DNA of 64,000 nucleotides. It comes from Hymenopellis radicata (lineage: Eukaryota > Basidiomycota > Agaricomycetes > Agaricales > Physalacriaceae). Position numbers and translations under genes: made by a program. A model generated the notes under the pieces. That model was not told the origin of the DNA and searched no databases. It saw only the letters and a program-made list of their open reading frames with translations. This document shows positions 36,268-47,199 of this stretch, one piece after another (the stretch's first letter is position 1; every line of letters starts with the position of its first letter). The stretch covers positions 19,793 to 83,792 of the forward strand of contig JADNRX010000246.1 of the NCBI GenBank assembly GCA_015501595.1. Reading direction: 5' to 3'.

Positions 36268-36276
36268 CCATTGTCC
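36268..36276 (+). promoter_or_regulatory. HMG-box-type motif upstream of a pheromone gene
   Basis: CCATTGTCC, the reverse complement of GGACAATGG, lies about 130 bp upstream of the plus-strand pheromone start at 36404. A TATATAAA box follows at about 36291-36298. Confidence 0.45.
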
Positions 36277-36403
36277 TTCGGCAGGAGGGTATATAAAGCT
36301 TGCTATGTTGCCTCATGTCCATTCAAACATTCAAACGCCCTTTCACCATTTTCGACGGTAGATCCGCCATCCTCATCATAGCCCTCCACGTGTTACTATT
36401 ACC

Positions 36404-36544
36404 ATGGACTCCTTCCAAGACTTCTCCGTCGCTGCGTTTGCTGCGACGATGGAGGGTATCCAGTCTCTGGATGCTATCGGGAAGACACCTCTCGATGAGG
36501 ATCGCGACCAGGAACTATATCAGGCCACTTGCACTATTGCCTAG
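36404..36544 (+). CDS. Lipopeptide mating pheromone precursor (CTIA)
   Basis: A 46-residue frame begins MDSFQDFSVA and ends QATCTIA. MD.F start and CTIA CaaX box are canonical. The processing site is Asp-Arg (LDEDR, residues 30-34) where its relatives have Glu-Arg; charged variants of this pair are known in the family. The predicted mature part is about nine residues ending in farnesyl-Cys. It is divergent from the receptor gene at 34.4-35.9 kb (520 bp between starts) and lies between that receptor and the MYND gene. A TATA-like box and an ACAATGG-core motif are in the upstream 140 bp. Intact, no intron. Confidence 0.92.
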   Translation: MDSFQDFSVAAFAATMEGIQSLDAIGKTPLDEDRDQELYQATCTIA

Positions 36545-37564
36545 GGCGACTCAGCCCTCGTCGTAAGCTCCGCCTTGAGTAAATATGTTCATGTCTGACT
36601 ATTCTCATAGACTACCGCGACACACGTCACGGGTTAAATGTGTCCTTCCCTCAATTCTTGTACGTGTATCTGCTCCTCGTTGTCTTTGGAAGGTCTAAAT
36701 CTCATTCAAGGTCCACAACCATGCCAAACCTTCGCAGTTGATCTGCGAGAGCCCCTTTACTGCCGCCATCGGGCCTACACGAGCATTTATTACGTCTCCC
36801 TCTTTATACTCGTCCCTTCCTTCTGTTTTTCCGGGACTACCATGTCATCGCGTTCATTACCCCTTCTCGATGCTGCTCTTATTGGATGATGATGTTGTAC
36901 GATACCAATCTCTTATTTATTCGTATCTATTTGCTATAGTTATTCGTTTGTACTATAAATGTCGTTCTATTTCCTCACTTAGCTCTGCTTTTTACCCAAG
37001 AATGTCAGACAAATATTGGCCAAATCAGTCATAGAGTCACACTTGGAAATTGCCTGGTTCCACTGGTCTCCGAGGACCTGAGAATTCGAGGAGACTTTCA
37101 GGATTGAGTATCAGCTTTGGACATCTACGTGCATCTTCCTTCCGTGGACATCATAATCATAGTGCTTCTATTTCAAGAGAACGCGATGATTTCGCCTTGC
37201 CAGGTCCCTGTAACGGATACTCCGTCTTGGGACCAAGCGAGCACGACTAAGTCCTATATTCGTATGAAAGTGGACCTAAATGCGCGACATGGTGGTAAAA
37301 GAAAGAGTAACAGTACCGTACGTAATGGGTCAGGCTCCCATAAGGGGAATGCCCCCTTACAGTCCCGGCGGGGGGTGGAGTAGATTTTAGGTGGATATGG
37401 AGTAATATATGCATCTTTGGAGCGCGTGCTAGCTCTCCAGTACTCCCCATTTACTACTGGCAATGGCAGGCTTGAAGCTTGAAGTGGTAGATTCATCTAA
37501 AGTAATACTTACTACAGTTCCCCACGGAAGCCTTTGCTTTATATACGACATACGTGGTTTTTCA
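36545..37564. other. Intergenic, nothing recognised
   Basis: 3' flank of the pheromone gene and of the converging MYND gene. Only short frames; no RNA or repeat recognised. Confidence 0.55.
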
Positions 37565-39614
37565 CTAGCACATATTTACATCTCCGTATATCTCAACAGG
37601 ATAGATGCCCCGCCGGATGCGCGACACGCTGGTCAGATCGACAAGAATACCATTCGCAAGGGTGATACCGACCAACGGCCCACCCTCCATCGCCCTCTCT
37701 ACACATCCCTCAAAGTGCTTTTTGTCAGAAACAGCTCCGTTCCGTTCTACCATGCGGTCAACTAGTTCCTCGAGGGTGGTGCCCGTCAAGTTAGGCACTG
37801 ACATGGGGATGAGGTGAACGGGCCTCGGCCGCGCAAACTCAATATTCAGCACTGTATTCAAGGGGATCTCCTCATCTAAACCGGAATGCTGAAACACACC
37901 AGCGAGCTTCCGCGCCTTGTCGTTGCCGAAAATCTCGCGCGGTGGGCGAGTCATGGCCTCCTCAACGGTCGCATACAAGGCTGCGGCATCTCTTGGTGAG
38001 ATTGGCAGTAGCTGCGAGCCATCTGGGTGGTCGAGTTAATACAAACGAGGACCGACGACGAAATAGAACCCACTGAGACGAGCAGCGTCAAGCCTGGAAC
38101 AATGAACCTTATGACCTCCCCGAGACCAATGCTCTTTCTGGCACGCGTGCGAACAGTAGATGGCGAAAGAGCAGCCCAAGCACTGCTGCAGATCGGCTTT
38201 GGTGCAGCGTCGAGTGCCAGACTTGCAAGGACACTAAATATTGATGAATGAGTTGAGTGGCGAACGGATAAAGTCGCTCACGTTTCGGTTGACACAAGGA
38301 CACCGTGTAGAAGAGACATCGTGACTTTTCATCCACTCGCGTCTCGTTCGGACTAGCTTATCGAGCTCTCTGTAAGCTTCCAGCACAGGACTGGACCCAT
38401 CCGCCAAAGACTGCCGCTCGATAAGTCGTACGGACTTTCTGAAGAGGGACAGCAACGACCGATACATAACGAAGCCAGTAAGGGTTGCGATGATGCTGAG
38501 GAGGGATTTCTCCAGCTCATCGGCACTTACACCCGCTCGCGCGTAGACGTTCGGATGACGCGAGATTGGTTCAACACGAATGACAATTTCCAGGATGTTA
38601 GCCTGCAGGATGAGTGCCACGCTGTTTGCGTGAGCCTGTAAGAGAAGCGCGTCAATTTCCCTCATAACACGCGAGAGAATGCGCGGGCATGATTCACGGT
38701 CGAAGTTCAGCACACGGTGTGCAAGGCGGCAGAGCCACGTCAGAGCGTTGTGCGCCAAAAGAGCGCGGACACAGATAGGGGAACAAATCCTGGGGATGGC
38801 CATCGCCTCCAACACCATGGCTATCACACCTTCAAAGTCCTGTGGCGCTGGCTCGTTGACTAAGGAAACGACTCCTTGAACGGAGGCTTTGGCAACCTCT
38901 ACCGGCCTCTTCTGGACAGCATGGAGCACGACGCTGTCCTCACTAGACCCGAAGGAAGGCTGATCAACCTCCTTGCCGAACATGGACAGAAGGATAGTCG
39001 CCAACGCCACTTGGGATATATAACACCCCGCCGCGGACACGCATATCCAACAATTCATGAAAAAAGGGACAAAGCCCGGCGCATCGCGAATCCGACAGTA
39101 CAGCGACGGATACTGCGCAAAGGCATGGATGAGGAGAGAAATGCACTCGATGAGGTCCTCAGAATGAGCAGACAGACTCGTGAAATCCGCCGAAAGGATC
39201 CCCATTCCCTCGAGAAGAAGATAAAACCACTCTGTAAGAGTAGGGAGTATAGAGGATAAAAATGGAAGGAAATTTTGACTGGGATGTAGATCCTCGTCCA
39301 GGAAATACTGGAGAATTTTGAGCGAGGGAATGGCATTCAGCACAGGCAGGGAGTCCATGCGGGCGTCCGTGAATGTTCGGGCAGACGCCAGCGATTCACT
39401 GGATAGATGGTGCACGAGGACCGGCATAACGTCCGAGAGAGAGATACCAGCGTTCCGTTTCATACACAAATTATGGAGCTCGATGGTGGCCGAAGCATCC
39501 CCCTGCAACGATTTTGCCTAGGGCAATTTAGGCCCGCAAGCTCACACTAAGTAAATGCAGTACCTTCAAATCGTTGAATTTTTTATGGGAAAAGGTTCGC
39601 GTTTGATGGAACAT
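37565..39614 (-). CDS. MYND zinc-finger protein (first copy)
   Basis: Exons 39614-39564, 39517-38282, 38233-38074 and 38022-37565 give 634 residues with no break. A long helical N-terminal half (residues about 20-420) of unknown function is followed by a MYND finger, CPCKSG...CLGCSFAIYCSHACQKEHWSRGGHKVHC, whose Cys/His spacing is canonical. MYND domains bind proline-rich partners, often in transcriptional repressors. A C-terminal domain of about 150 residues follows (EELVDRMVERNGAVSDKK). The second copy at 61.7-63.7 kb has the same four exons, with a third exon of exactly 160 nt in both. Large MYND families are usual in mushrooms; a mating role is not known. Confidence 0.85.
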
Positions 39615-39837
39615 CTTGCAAACACGTTAACACAAGATGGGAGCGAGGAGCAAGGCGAGGCAAGTCGCGAAATACATGATGATGTAATGTTTTCTCACGA
39701 CCTGTGCGTCAACACTTGCATATAATACGCACGTTAAACATACACCACCACCACCACCACACCACCATCGACTTGCCATCGACCACCATTTATGCCACCT
39801 TTGCCTTACCTGCATTTCTTTGCGCGTTGAAGGCCAC

Positions 39838-40035
39838 GACCCGAGCTCGATAGGCGTGTGCTACGTTCTGCTGTGACCCGAGCTCGATAGGCACAAGCAT
39901 TTTTTGTCCTTAGGCTTTGGTCAGACTACAATGGTCTCGTGTTTTGAGGACGTTGAAAGCTACGACCCGAGCTCGATAGGCGTATGCTACGTTCAGTTTG
40001 ATAGCCACGACCCGAGCGCGAGAGGCGTGTGCTTG
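39838..40035. repeat. Imperfect repeat of a GACCCGAGCTCGATAGGC unit
   Basis: Four copies of ACGACCCGAGCTCGATAGGC, some extended by GTGTGCTACGTTC, lie at about 39836, 39874, 39962 and 40005, with spacers of varying length. An AC-rich (CAC)n run lies just upstream at 39746-39775. Confidence 0.6.
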
Positions 40036-40499
40036 TCTTACCGTTACCCGAACAGAAAATTGATAGGCAAGCCGAAAATGTATGCTGATTTTGTGCAACA
40101 AACCATGCCCCGAGCATGTAAGAACGACGATGTTCTATTTCCTCTCTCTATCCTGCATCCTGTCTGTTTTTGGGGACCATAAATTTTTCGGTGGCTGCTC
40201 CTGTACAGTTTGGCGGCGATTGCCGGTCGACGAAAGTATGCCGAATAAGCCGAGCTTTTCCTCTCGTTTGAACTTCCTATCTCCTTGGATGCTCCTGCCG
40301 GACCTTGAAGTTCTACCGCCGTCGGCGTACGGTGAGCTCGGCTTCCTGGAATGGTAGAGAGCGCAAGAGACGTACGGGTGATATCTCACGATGTTATCGC
40401 GTGCGCACCTCTTGCGACCAGCCGGTCCCGTGGGCCAATTGGCTGTGTAACAACAACAACAACAACCACCATCTGCAAAATCCGAACAGCCTCAGATAT

Positions 40500-41190
40500 C
40501 ACTTCATCGACTTTGGATGCTTTTATCTCCCGCCCGGTCTGCTAACTCTTCGAGCCCGGCAGTCTGCAGTCATCGGATCTTCTCTGCGTGCGGCGTGCAT
40601 TCCGAGTCTAACTCGTCAGTTACTCGTCTCGGGTCTCGCCCGCCATAACATTTCCACAAACGGCTGTTCCTCATGGGGACCTTGTGCCGATTCTACCTAC
40701 CTACCTACCTCGTCCTTCCAAACCATCTCCCGCTCCGGCCCCCCATCCACAGGCCATGTGCCTTCATCAATCGGGAGCTGAGAATCTGTCACACAGTGCA
40801 CCTCGTCCATCGCATTCTAGTCTTTTCACGAAATCTATGCTTGAAGTTCAGGTATACTTCTGCGGCATAGTACTAGAGGATCTCGCTGCCTCTCATTCCA
40901 AGCGTACGTATCTCACCGGATACTAGGCTCGATGGATGGTCATAGCCCACCTTCTTTTTTGGTCTTTGTCGCTCGGGCTTATTGTTTCCAAGTTGGTTAT
41001 CCTGGGGTCTAGTTCGAGGCCGTCTGGTCCAGCGGATCAGTCACATACTCATGAGATACTTGTCTGGAGACTATACTTTTAGTGGTCTTTCTCTTAGTCT
41101 ATCCGGGAGGACGCATATAAGCAACATCTTGCAAAGGTTGAAGGGCGGTCGAGGCTCGTCCACGCGACGCGACGTGTCTTGTCTTTAGAC
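40500..41190 (+). repeat. Member of the dispersed repeat family also at 55.1-55.6 kb
   Basis: Long stretches match 55110-55550 in the same order: GGATGCTTT.ATCTCCC, AGTCT.C.GTC.TCGG, CCATCTCCCGC, GTGCACCTCGT.CATCGCA.TCTAGTCTTTTCAC, TCTCATTCCAAGC.TACGTA.CTCAC.GGATACTAGGCTCGAT and CGAGGCCGTCTG. A tRNA-like A-box word (CGTCTGGTCCAGCGG) lies at about 41022, suggesting a tRNA-derived module. Confidence 0.55.
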
Positions 41191-41865
41191 CACCACTATC
41201 TCCCGCTAGTTTGCATGAACGGGTTGGGCCGTCGGCAAGCGCGGCGGGTCCGGGGCAACAACGGGTGATTAAGTGACTCAACATTGTTATTTGTCATCCT
41301 CCGACAATAGTCGCCGACCGATGGTGGCTTCGCCACCATCGCTCGCTCCTGTTGTCTCCGTTAAGCTGCATAGATACAAAAAGTACACGACAGGTTTTGA
41401 TGTGGCAGTCAGGTACCTGGGCTGAGCAAGTAGTCAAGTTGGTGATTGATAACACAATGAAGGGAGGGTATACTCGATAGCGAGAAACGTAGTGATGTCG
41501 TCCTGAGAGATATGGTCGGCGAGGTTAAGTCTGAAGATGTTGATGTCTGATCTGGAGACAAGTAGTCAGGCGACGAAGGCCTCCGCCGGTCCTGCACTTG
41601 CGCACGGGCTTCAAATGTTAGGGACACTGCTCATCCAACAGAGTATCGGATTTTTCTCCACAATGATCCCAGGCGAATTGCGCCTGGTCAATACTTGTGA
41701 CCGTATAATAAGCTCGTTTGGTGGTCGTGAGGGCTTCGAGGGTCTCTCAGCCGCGTGGCGTGGCCCCAGACGGACCACCGAATGAAAAAGACCCGCCTTA
41801 GCATCAATTACAACGTAACGACGAAGTAGTGCCAACTAGCGCAACCTGAATCACCTCTCAACCCC

Positions 41866-42205
41866 ACAATCAAGCAGGGATCGCTCGTAGGCCACAGTGA
41901 CAACAACGCAGATAAAGACACGGGCCATCTTCGCGTGACCTATCACCACAACTTGTAAGTCTTATTAACACTTGACGAGACGGAACCTTCGCGTTAAAAA
42001 CCTTTGTAAGCTGGAACTTCACCGACATCCCCACCTCCGGCATCAACAGCCACAAGGGCGCCCAGGTCCTCGTCGAAAGCAACATCTTCTCCAACGTCAC
42101 TTTGGCAATCGTGACCGACTTGGATTCCGATGACGACGTGGAACAAGACAATGTTTTCATAGACTCCGACTCGAGGATCACCCACAGACTCACGGATCGT
42201 TGATC
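41866..42205 (+). pseudogene. Pectate lyase (PL1) relic
   Basis: The frame from about 41873 reads SLVGHSDNNADKDTGHLRVT then YHHN. This is the PL1 active-site strand, with the WK(A)SLVGHSD and LRVTYHHN motifs of secreted pectate lyases. After a broken intron region a second piece reads DIPTSGINSHKGAQVLVE then SNIFSNVTLAIV, the following parallel-beta-helix turns. No signal peptide or N-terminal part is present, a stop follows at about 42203, and the catalytic Arg region is incomplete. Confidence 0.7.
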
Positions 42206-42443
42206 ATTTCGTACAACTACGAGTGAGTTTCCATCGTCACCGACGTTCACATGTTGATTAGGCTTGACGACACTGCGAATTTGGAGGACATTTTGAGCGG
42301 CAGTACAGGTGTTGATGTAGTGGGACGAAGACAATGAATGGCACGGAGACAGCTGAATGAAGAATCATATAAGATCGAGCTTAACATCTGAGGATAGCAC
42401 CTGGTGCAATACGAAAAATCCCTTTCGCCATCCACCCGTTCGA

Positions 42444-43975
42444 CTAATTAACCTTCCAAGCCCAACAAGGTCTGATAGGGTCAGTCTTCTGGTGCAGTGC
42501 GCCAGTCCAAAGACCCATGAATCCCATAGCGCTACCTGCTTGTCCCATCTGCACACTCTCCGTGATCCATTCGGGATCATCTGTATCCGGCTTAGCTGAG
42601 GTCTGTAACTTTGAAAGAGAGGGTTACTACAACGAAAGAGCGACTTGCATACCTCAACTTACAAGAGTCCATCGAACGATGCCGCCTCCAATCATTCTCA
42701 CAGTACCCCATATCCGTCGCTCAGCAGCTTCATCCATAGCACTTCCAGTGCGATTGCCCTCCACCTCAATGATAAGAAGTACATACACTAACTTGTCTTG
42801 GGGACTCAGTTTGTCAAAGTCGGGAGGCGCATCAGGAGGCGGAAGATATCCGGAGACATGTAGATGCATGGGGAAGACGCGTATCGTTCGCGACTGTAGC
42901 GTGCTGCCGTGGGAGAAGCGGCTGCAGGACCTTGCAAATTGTGTACTACATATGTTGTTAGAGTTGATTCTGATAAACTGGAAGCAGCCTACACAGCAGC
43001 TGTCGGTAATCCGTCCCACACACTATTCGTCTAGTCACGACGTCACAAACGTGTGGCTTTAGTAAAAGAGAGATCATACCTGTACTCTCCTTCAACGCCT
43101 GCCCAATCCCATCCCTCATCTTTCTCTGTCTCTTTCTCTTTCCCGTTACTATTCTCTCCGGTGAGGTAATTCCATTTAGTCGCTCCGCCCATATGTAGCA
43201 CTTCAAGGCCTCGAAGTGCTTTGAGCGCCTCTCATCGTCGGGCTCGGGAAATACATACAACGAATGCGCGCTCGTTCATATTCTCTTCGATGAGCAATCG
43301 TGCAGCGGCTAACAAAGTATAGTCTGAGACTATATTGTGCGGGAAAGTGAACCGTCTTCATTATCATCGCTTTGAACTTCGGTATTGCTCTCAGTATCAG
43401 GGGCGATGTCATCAAGATCGTCCGGCTGCAGGCGGATGCCATATATCTCGAGAGCAGCAGCAGGATTCGGAATAATCTCTTCCTCTTCCTCTAAGGGCAT
43501 GAACGGACCCCAGCATCTATTCGGGGCCAAGTATCGCATGTCGTATACAATAACTTTGGCAAGGCGACATGAGTTTTCCTCCATGTAATGTGGGCCGTAA
43601 AGCCACTGCATCCCTGGACTAGCCCTGCATTGCACTTCAAACGAGGGGCTATCGCCAATGAGAACAGAGTCAATCCAAACAGAGTTCGGAGATGTAGCAG
43701 TCCTCTGTGGTCGAGGAAGCGGAACGTGTCCATCGGTTTCGATGTGCTCGTAAGGTGGAAGTGGAGGCGCATCAAACGTGGCCGAAACCAAAGCAAGTGT
43801 GCCTGGTGTACCCATGTGAGCTTTGTATGCTGCCTCCCAGTCGTGAGGAGTATGGTCGGGAAAGCCGAGTTTGGTCGCGAACGCTCTAGGATCGTCGAAA
43901 GCAGCCAGGAATATCTCCCTCCATAGATGCGAGCAAAGGCCAAGCCTCAGGTAGCACTTGGGTATAGTAGCAAAG
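42444..43975 (-). pseudogene. F-box-type gene, 5'-truncated with lesions
   Basis: Minus-strand exons at about 43975-43259, 43228-43080, 42930-42663 and 42602-42444 carry a basidiomycete F-box protein. The end of the F-box (KCYLRLGLCSHLWREIFLAA) is first, but no start codon or first exon is found. The C-terminal part is typical of the family: FPMHLHVSGYLPPPDAP, WGTVRMIGGGIVRWTL, PEWITESVQMGQAGSAMGF and a WAWKV end. A single missing base lies near 43352. The gap between the first two exons is either an implausible 30-nt intron or an in-frame TGA. It may be an F-box pseudogene, or a gene whose breaks are partly consensus errors. Confidence 0.6.
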
Positions 43976-44082
43976 ACAAGCGAAAACAGGCGACTAGCCG
44001 TCCTCGTGCGTGAAGCAACTCAGGTAGTCAAAGGGCAAAATACATGGCACACTGGGAAACCACATCAGCAAGTTGCGAGGCC

Positions 44083-44112
44083 CGTATTTGGCGTAATTGT
44101 ACGCCAAATACG
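44083..44112. repeat. Perfect hairpin palindrome
   Basis: CGTATTTGGCGTA and its exact reverse complement are separated by four bases. Further CGTAAT/ATTACG words continue to about 44215, so a small foldback element is likely. Confidence 0.55.
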
Positions 44113-44454
44113 CGATTTATGCGATTACACTTTCCCGTAATCCTACAAGGTACATGCGTAATTGATATGCTCCACGCGTGGACTGCTATTACGCGTGATT
44201 ACACTTACATTATGCCTGGTTTCCCGGCCTCGCGGTTATTCATTTCTTGTTCAAACGATATGAAAGAAAACGCAATTATATTATACTACTAGTACATGGG
44301 TGTAAGGATGTGATACTACAGATAGATGTTCCCAACCCTTTGGCGCCGGTCTGCGGTAGACTGTAAAACATGGTCAGCGCAATCCTTGTAGCAGTCGGCA
44401 GGTCACATACCACTTGATGTGAAGTGATCGCACCTCGCCCAGTTTGCTGTGAAT

Positions 44455-44775
44455 TCCTCGTACACCTTGATGTGGTCCTAGTACGCCCCTCGTACGCCTC
44501 GCTGTAGTCCTGGTACGCCTCGCTGTGGTCTTCGTACGACTGTGGTCCTTCTACGCCTCGCTGTGGTCCTCGTATGCCTCGCTGTGGTCCTCGTAGTACC
44601 CGCTGTGGTCCTCGTACCCGCTGTGGTCCTCGTACTCGCTGCGGTCCTCGTACGCCCCACTTTGGTCCTCGTATGCGCCTCGCTGTGGTCCTCGTATGCG
44701 TCTTGCTGTGTGGTCCTCGCACGCCTCGTTGTAGTCCTCGCACGCCTCGTTGTAGTCCTCGCACGCCTCGCTAGT
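44455..44775. repeat. Minisatellite with CTCGTACGCCTCGCTGTGGTC-like units
   Basis: About 15 imperfect tandem units of 15-23 bp. It reads as an Arg/Thr repeat on the minus strand and an acidic-free Val/Leu repeat on the plus strand; neither looks like a real protein. Confidence 0.8.
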
Positions 44776-45289
44776 TTGGCCATCGTGGTCTTGCGCTTCC
44801 TAGAGGGAAAAAGTCTATGGTCCTTGAAGTCGATCCAGCCTGTCGACGTAATCAGCCCCAAGGAGGAGCAGCCAGATGAACGACCCAGAGGGAGATGGAG
44901 GTGGCAGCAGGTAAAGAGCGACTTGGCGGACTTCGAAAAAATTGAAACCAACATGGCGTGATTGATGACGTGATCGCATACAAAAATCAAAACGTTAAGT
45001 TCCGACTTCCGAGTCCGCGCCCTCACCCTTGTCCTGTTCCAATCGTACGTGCTCTGCCTCTTGCACTCAGTAATGTCTGCCTCGTGACTGGACTGGCTAC
45101 TGCAAGGGCATGCTGCATTCTCAATCCTCCAAGTCGCCTGCTCTAGTACTTACTGCCTCCGGGGCGGTCCGGCTGTTTACTACGTTAAACCTGCATCGGA
45201 GGTCAACACCAGTCAATCCTACTAGTTTCTCTCTTCCTGTTACTGTAAATGGTATCATGTTATGCACACAGTCTATGTGGTGCAATCCT

Positions 45290-45374
45290 GTAAGTGCGTA
45301 TTAAGCCGTAATCGTGTAATCAGGCGTAATGCAGGTAAAATCATGATTTTTTTTACACCGAATTACGCACTTAC
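45290..45374. mobile_element. 85-bp foldback MITE-like element
   Basis: GTAAGTGCGTATT at the left and AATTACGCACTTAC at the right form an 11-bp perfect terminal inversion. CGTAAT words inside resemble those near 44.1 kb, so both may belong to one family. Confidence 0.5.
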
Positions 45375-45611
45375 ACTGCTTATGCCCAATTATGAGCCTC
45401 CGAACTTCCTGATGCATGTATCAAGGCCTAACTGTCTTGTTGTACACCACCGTGGTCTGGCCGTGGTCGGGTGAAGAACAGAGAGGAATGTCTCAGCCAA
45501 ACATGTACAATTAAACATTTCCTAAAATGGAAATCAACACAAGCTTGCAAGCATTCTGAAGACAACCGGACATACATTACTGTCAGATATACATCAGGAA
45601 AACAGCCAACA

Positions 45612-45646
45612 CGTCTTTTTGGTCTTGCGGCAAGACCAAAAAGACG
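45612..45646. repeat. 17-bp-arm palindrome
   Basis: CGTCTTTTTGGTCTTGC and its exact reverse complement are separated by a single base. Confidence 0.75.
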
Positions 45647-46298
45647 CAAAATATGTGAAAGACGCGAAGTCTTGCCGGAGCCAGGTCACGATTCTTGTCA
45701 AGATCAGAAAAGTCTTGACAAGACTGACCTGGTCTTCGGAAGCCTAGCTTGTCTTGTAAGAAGACCTCAGCAAGATCTCAGAAAGACATTTTCAAGCGGG
45801 TTCAACAAGAGATGCATAACATGTTGACAGACACAGATAATAGGTAGGATAAGCAGCTACGTAGATTCGATTTGACTCAGAAGTGTCCTCCCTTACTGGC
45901 AACTGGAATACTAGTACTACCATCCTGGGAATCCCCATGCTCCTCATCGCCCCCGACGTTGCCCCTCATCACCTTCAACATTATCCTCACTGGTGAAGTT
46001 AAGGTTGTCCTTCGAGTCGATGGGCACAACCTCGCTTGATGATGCTATTGCGGGAGTTGTTAGTTCTAAGACTCAAGTCAGCACAAGAAGCCCCTCTAAG
46101 GAGTGAACGCAACACATACTGTCTTGGCCAACATCATCCCGTCGTGTCAAATGTCCATGTATCGTCTATTACTGTCCACGTCAGCTCGAGTGGTCGTCCA
46201 CGGTAGCGCAGGTCGGCGAGCACAGTAGTGTCGTCGCTAGGCCTGTCCGGGTCTTCTTTCAAGCCTGGTCGTCGTGTGTGTCCTCGTTAACCATGTAC

Positions 46299-46446
46299 TG
46301 TACTATTACGGGCTGGTCTTCGCATAACGCGTAACGGGGGGGTCTTTTGATCTTATCGGACCCCGCCGATCGCCTGGAAATCCTAATCGGGTTTCCATCA
46401 AAATTTTTTTTGAAAAATCTGTGAAGACTTGGCCGTAATAGTACAG
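46299..46446. mobile_element. Tc1/mariner-type MITE, 148 bp
   Basis: The left terminus CTGTACTATTACGG is the perfect inverse of the right terminus CCGTAATAGTACAG, and both are flanked by TA (46297-46298 and 46447-46448). A TA target and CTGTA.TATT ends match the larger element at 51.5 kb. No coding capacity. Confidence 0.7.
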
Positions 46447-47199
46447 TATAGCTGGGTCGTTGTCCGGTTCACATTTTGGTACTGGTCAAACGCGGGTCAT
46501 CGGTGTTTGGGAATGTGCTGTCAGTGCGTTGGTAGAATACTGCGTCGACCTGAATATTTTCAGTATGGCATTTAGACATTTGTCTCGGTACTCACGGCTA
46601 CACGCTCAGATTTCTGAGTACCGTCGTCCTTCTTTCCTTTCCCCTTCTTTTTGGATGCTCTTGATGATCCGTCTCCTCCTGACAATCCGCGATACGTGGA
46701 GCCCGGAACATAAAAGTATGAAGGATGCTTTGATAATGTGCTGAATGAGTGGGCGATGGGCTGAGTACGACATGGCGAGCGTCGCATAGTGTTTTATGAG
46801 ATTCTGAGCGTGTAAGGACATGAAGGACGACATGGACAGGAATCAGTTCGAGGAAACAGCGTAAAGGTTAAATAGTCGCAAAATTCGGCCCTAGCAGAGA
46901 CTCGATGCCCACTACTCCGCCGAGACTGGAGTTCGGCGGGGCAATAGACGTGGAACCTGAGTGTAAGAGATAGAGCGTGCGTCGGCGGAGATGCCATCTC
47001 TTCGTCCAGATCTGTGTCCGACTCGTCGTTTCCACATCCAAGTCGCGCTGCGTCGCACAAATGGGCGTATACGTGTGCATCGCTGATGGCGTCGGCGTGG
47101 GATACAACAGCGTCTCGAGGGGAGCAAGGCGCACGCTGGTGGAAGGAGAAGAGAACAATGGCGGACTCAGGGCGGACTTGGAAAGTAGAAATCGAACAC

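Larger units (their letters stand above)
44776..46298. other. Gene-free, repeat-bearing stretch
   Basis: No gene recognised. Contains two small foldback elements (listed separately) and, at 45600-45800, an unusual density of GTCTT/AAGAC words. Confidence 0.5.

Noticed and set aside
39310..39360. Possible pheromone start MDSLPVL on the minus strand
   Set aside because: It lies in frame inside the MYND gene and is not followed by a CaaX end.
44455..44775. CRISPR-like array
   Set aside because: Units are contiguous and imperfect without unique spacers, in a eukaryotic genome; it is a minisatellite.
44276..45026. Arg/Thr-repeat proteins on the minus strand
   Set aside because: Direct translation of a minisatellite, with no conserved sequence outside it.
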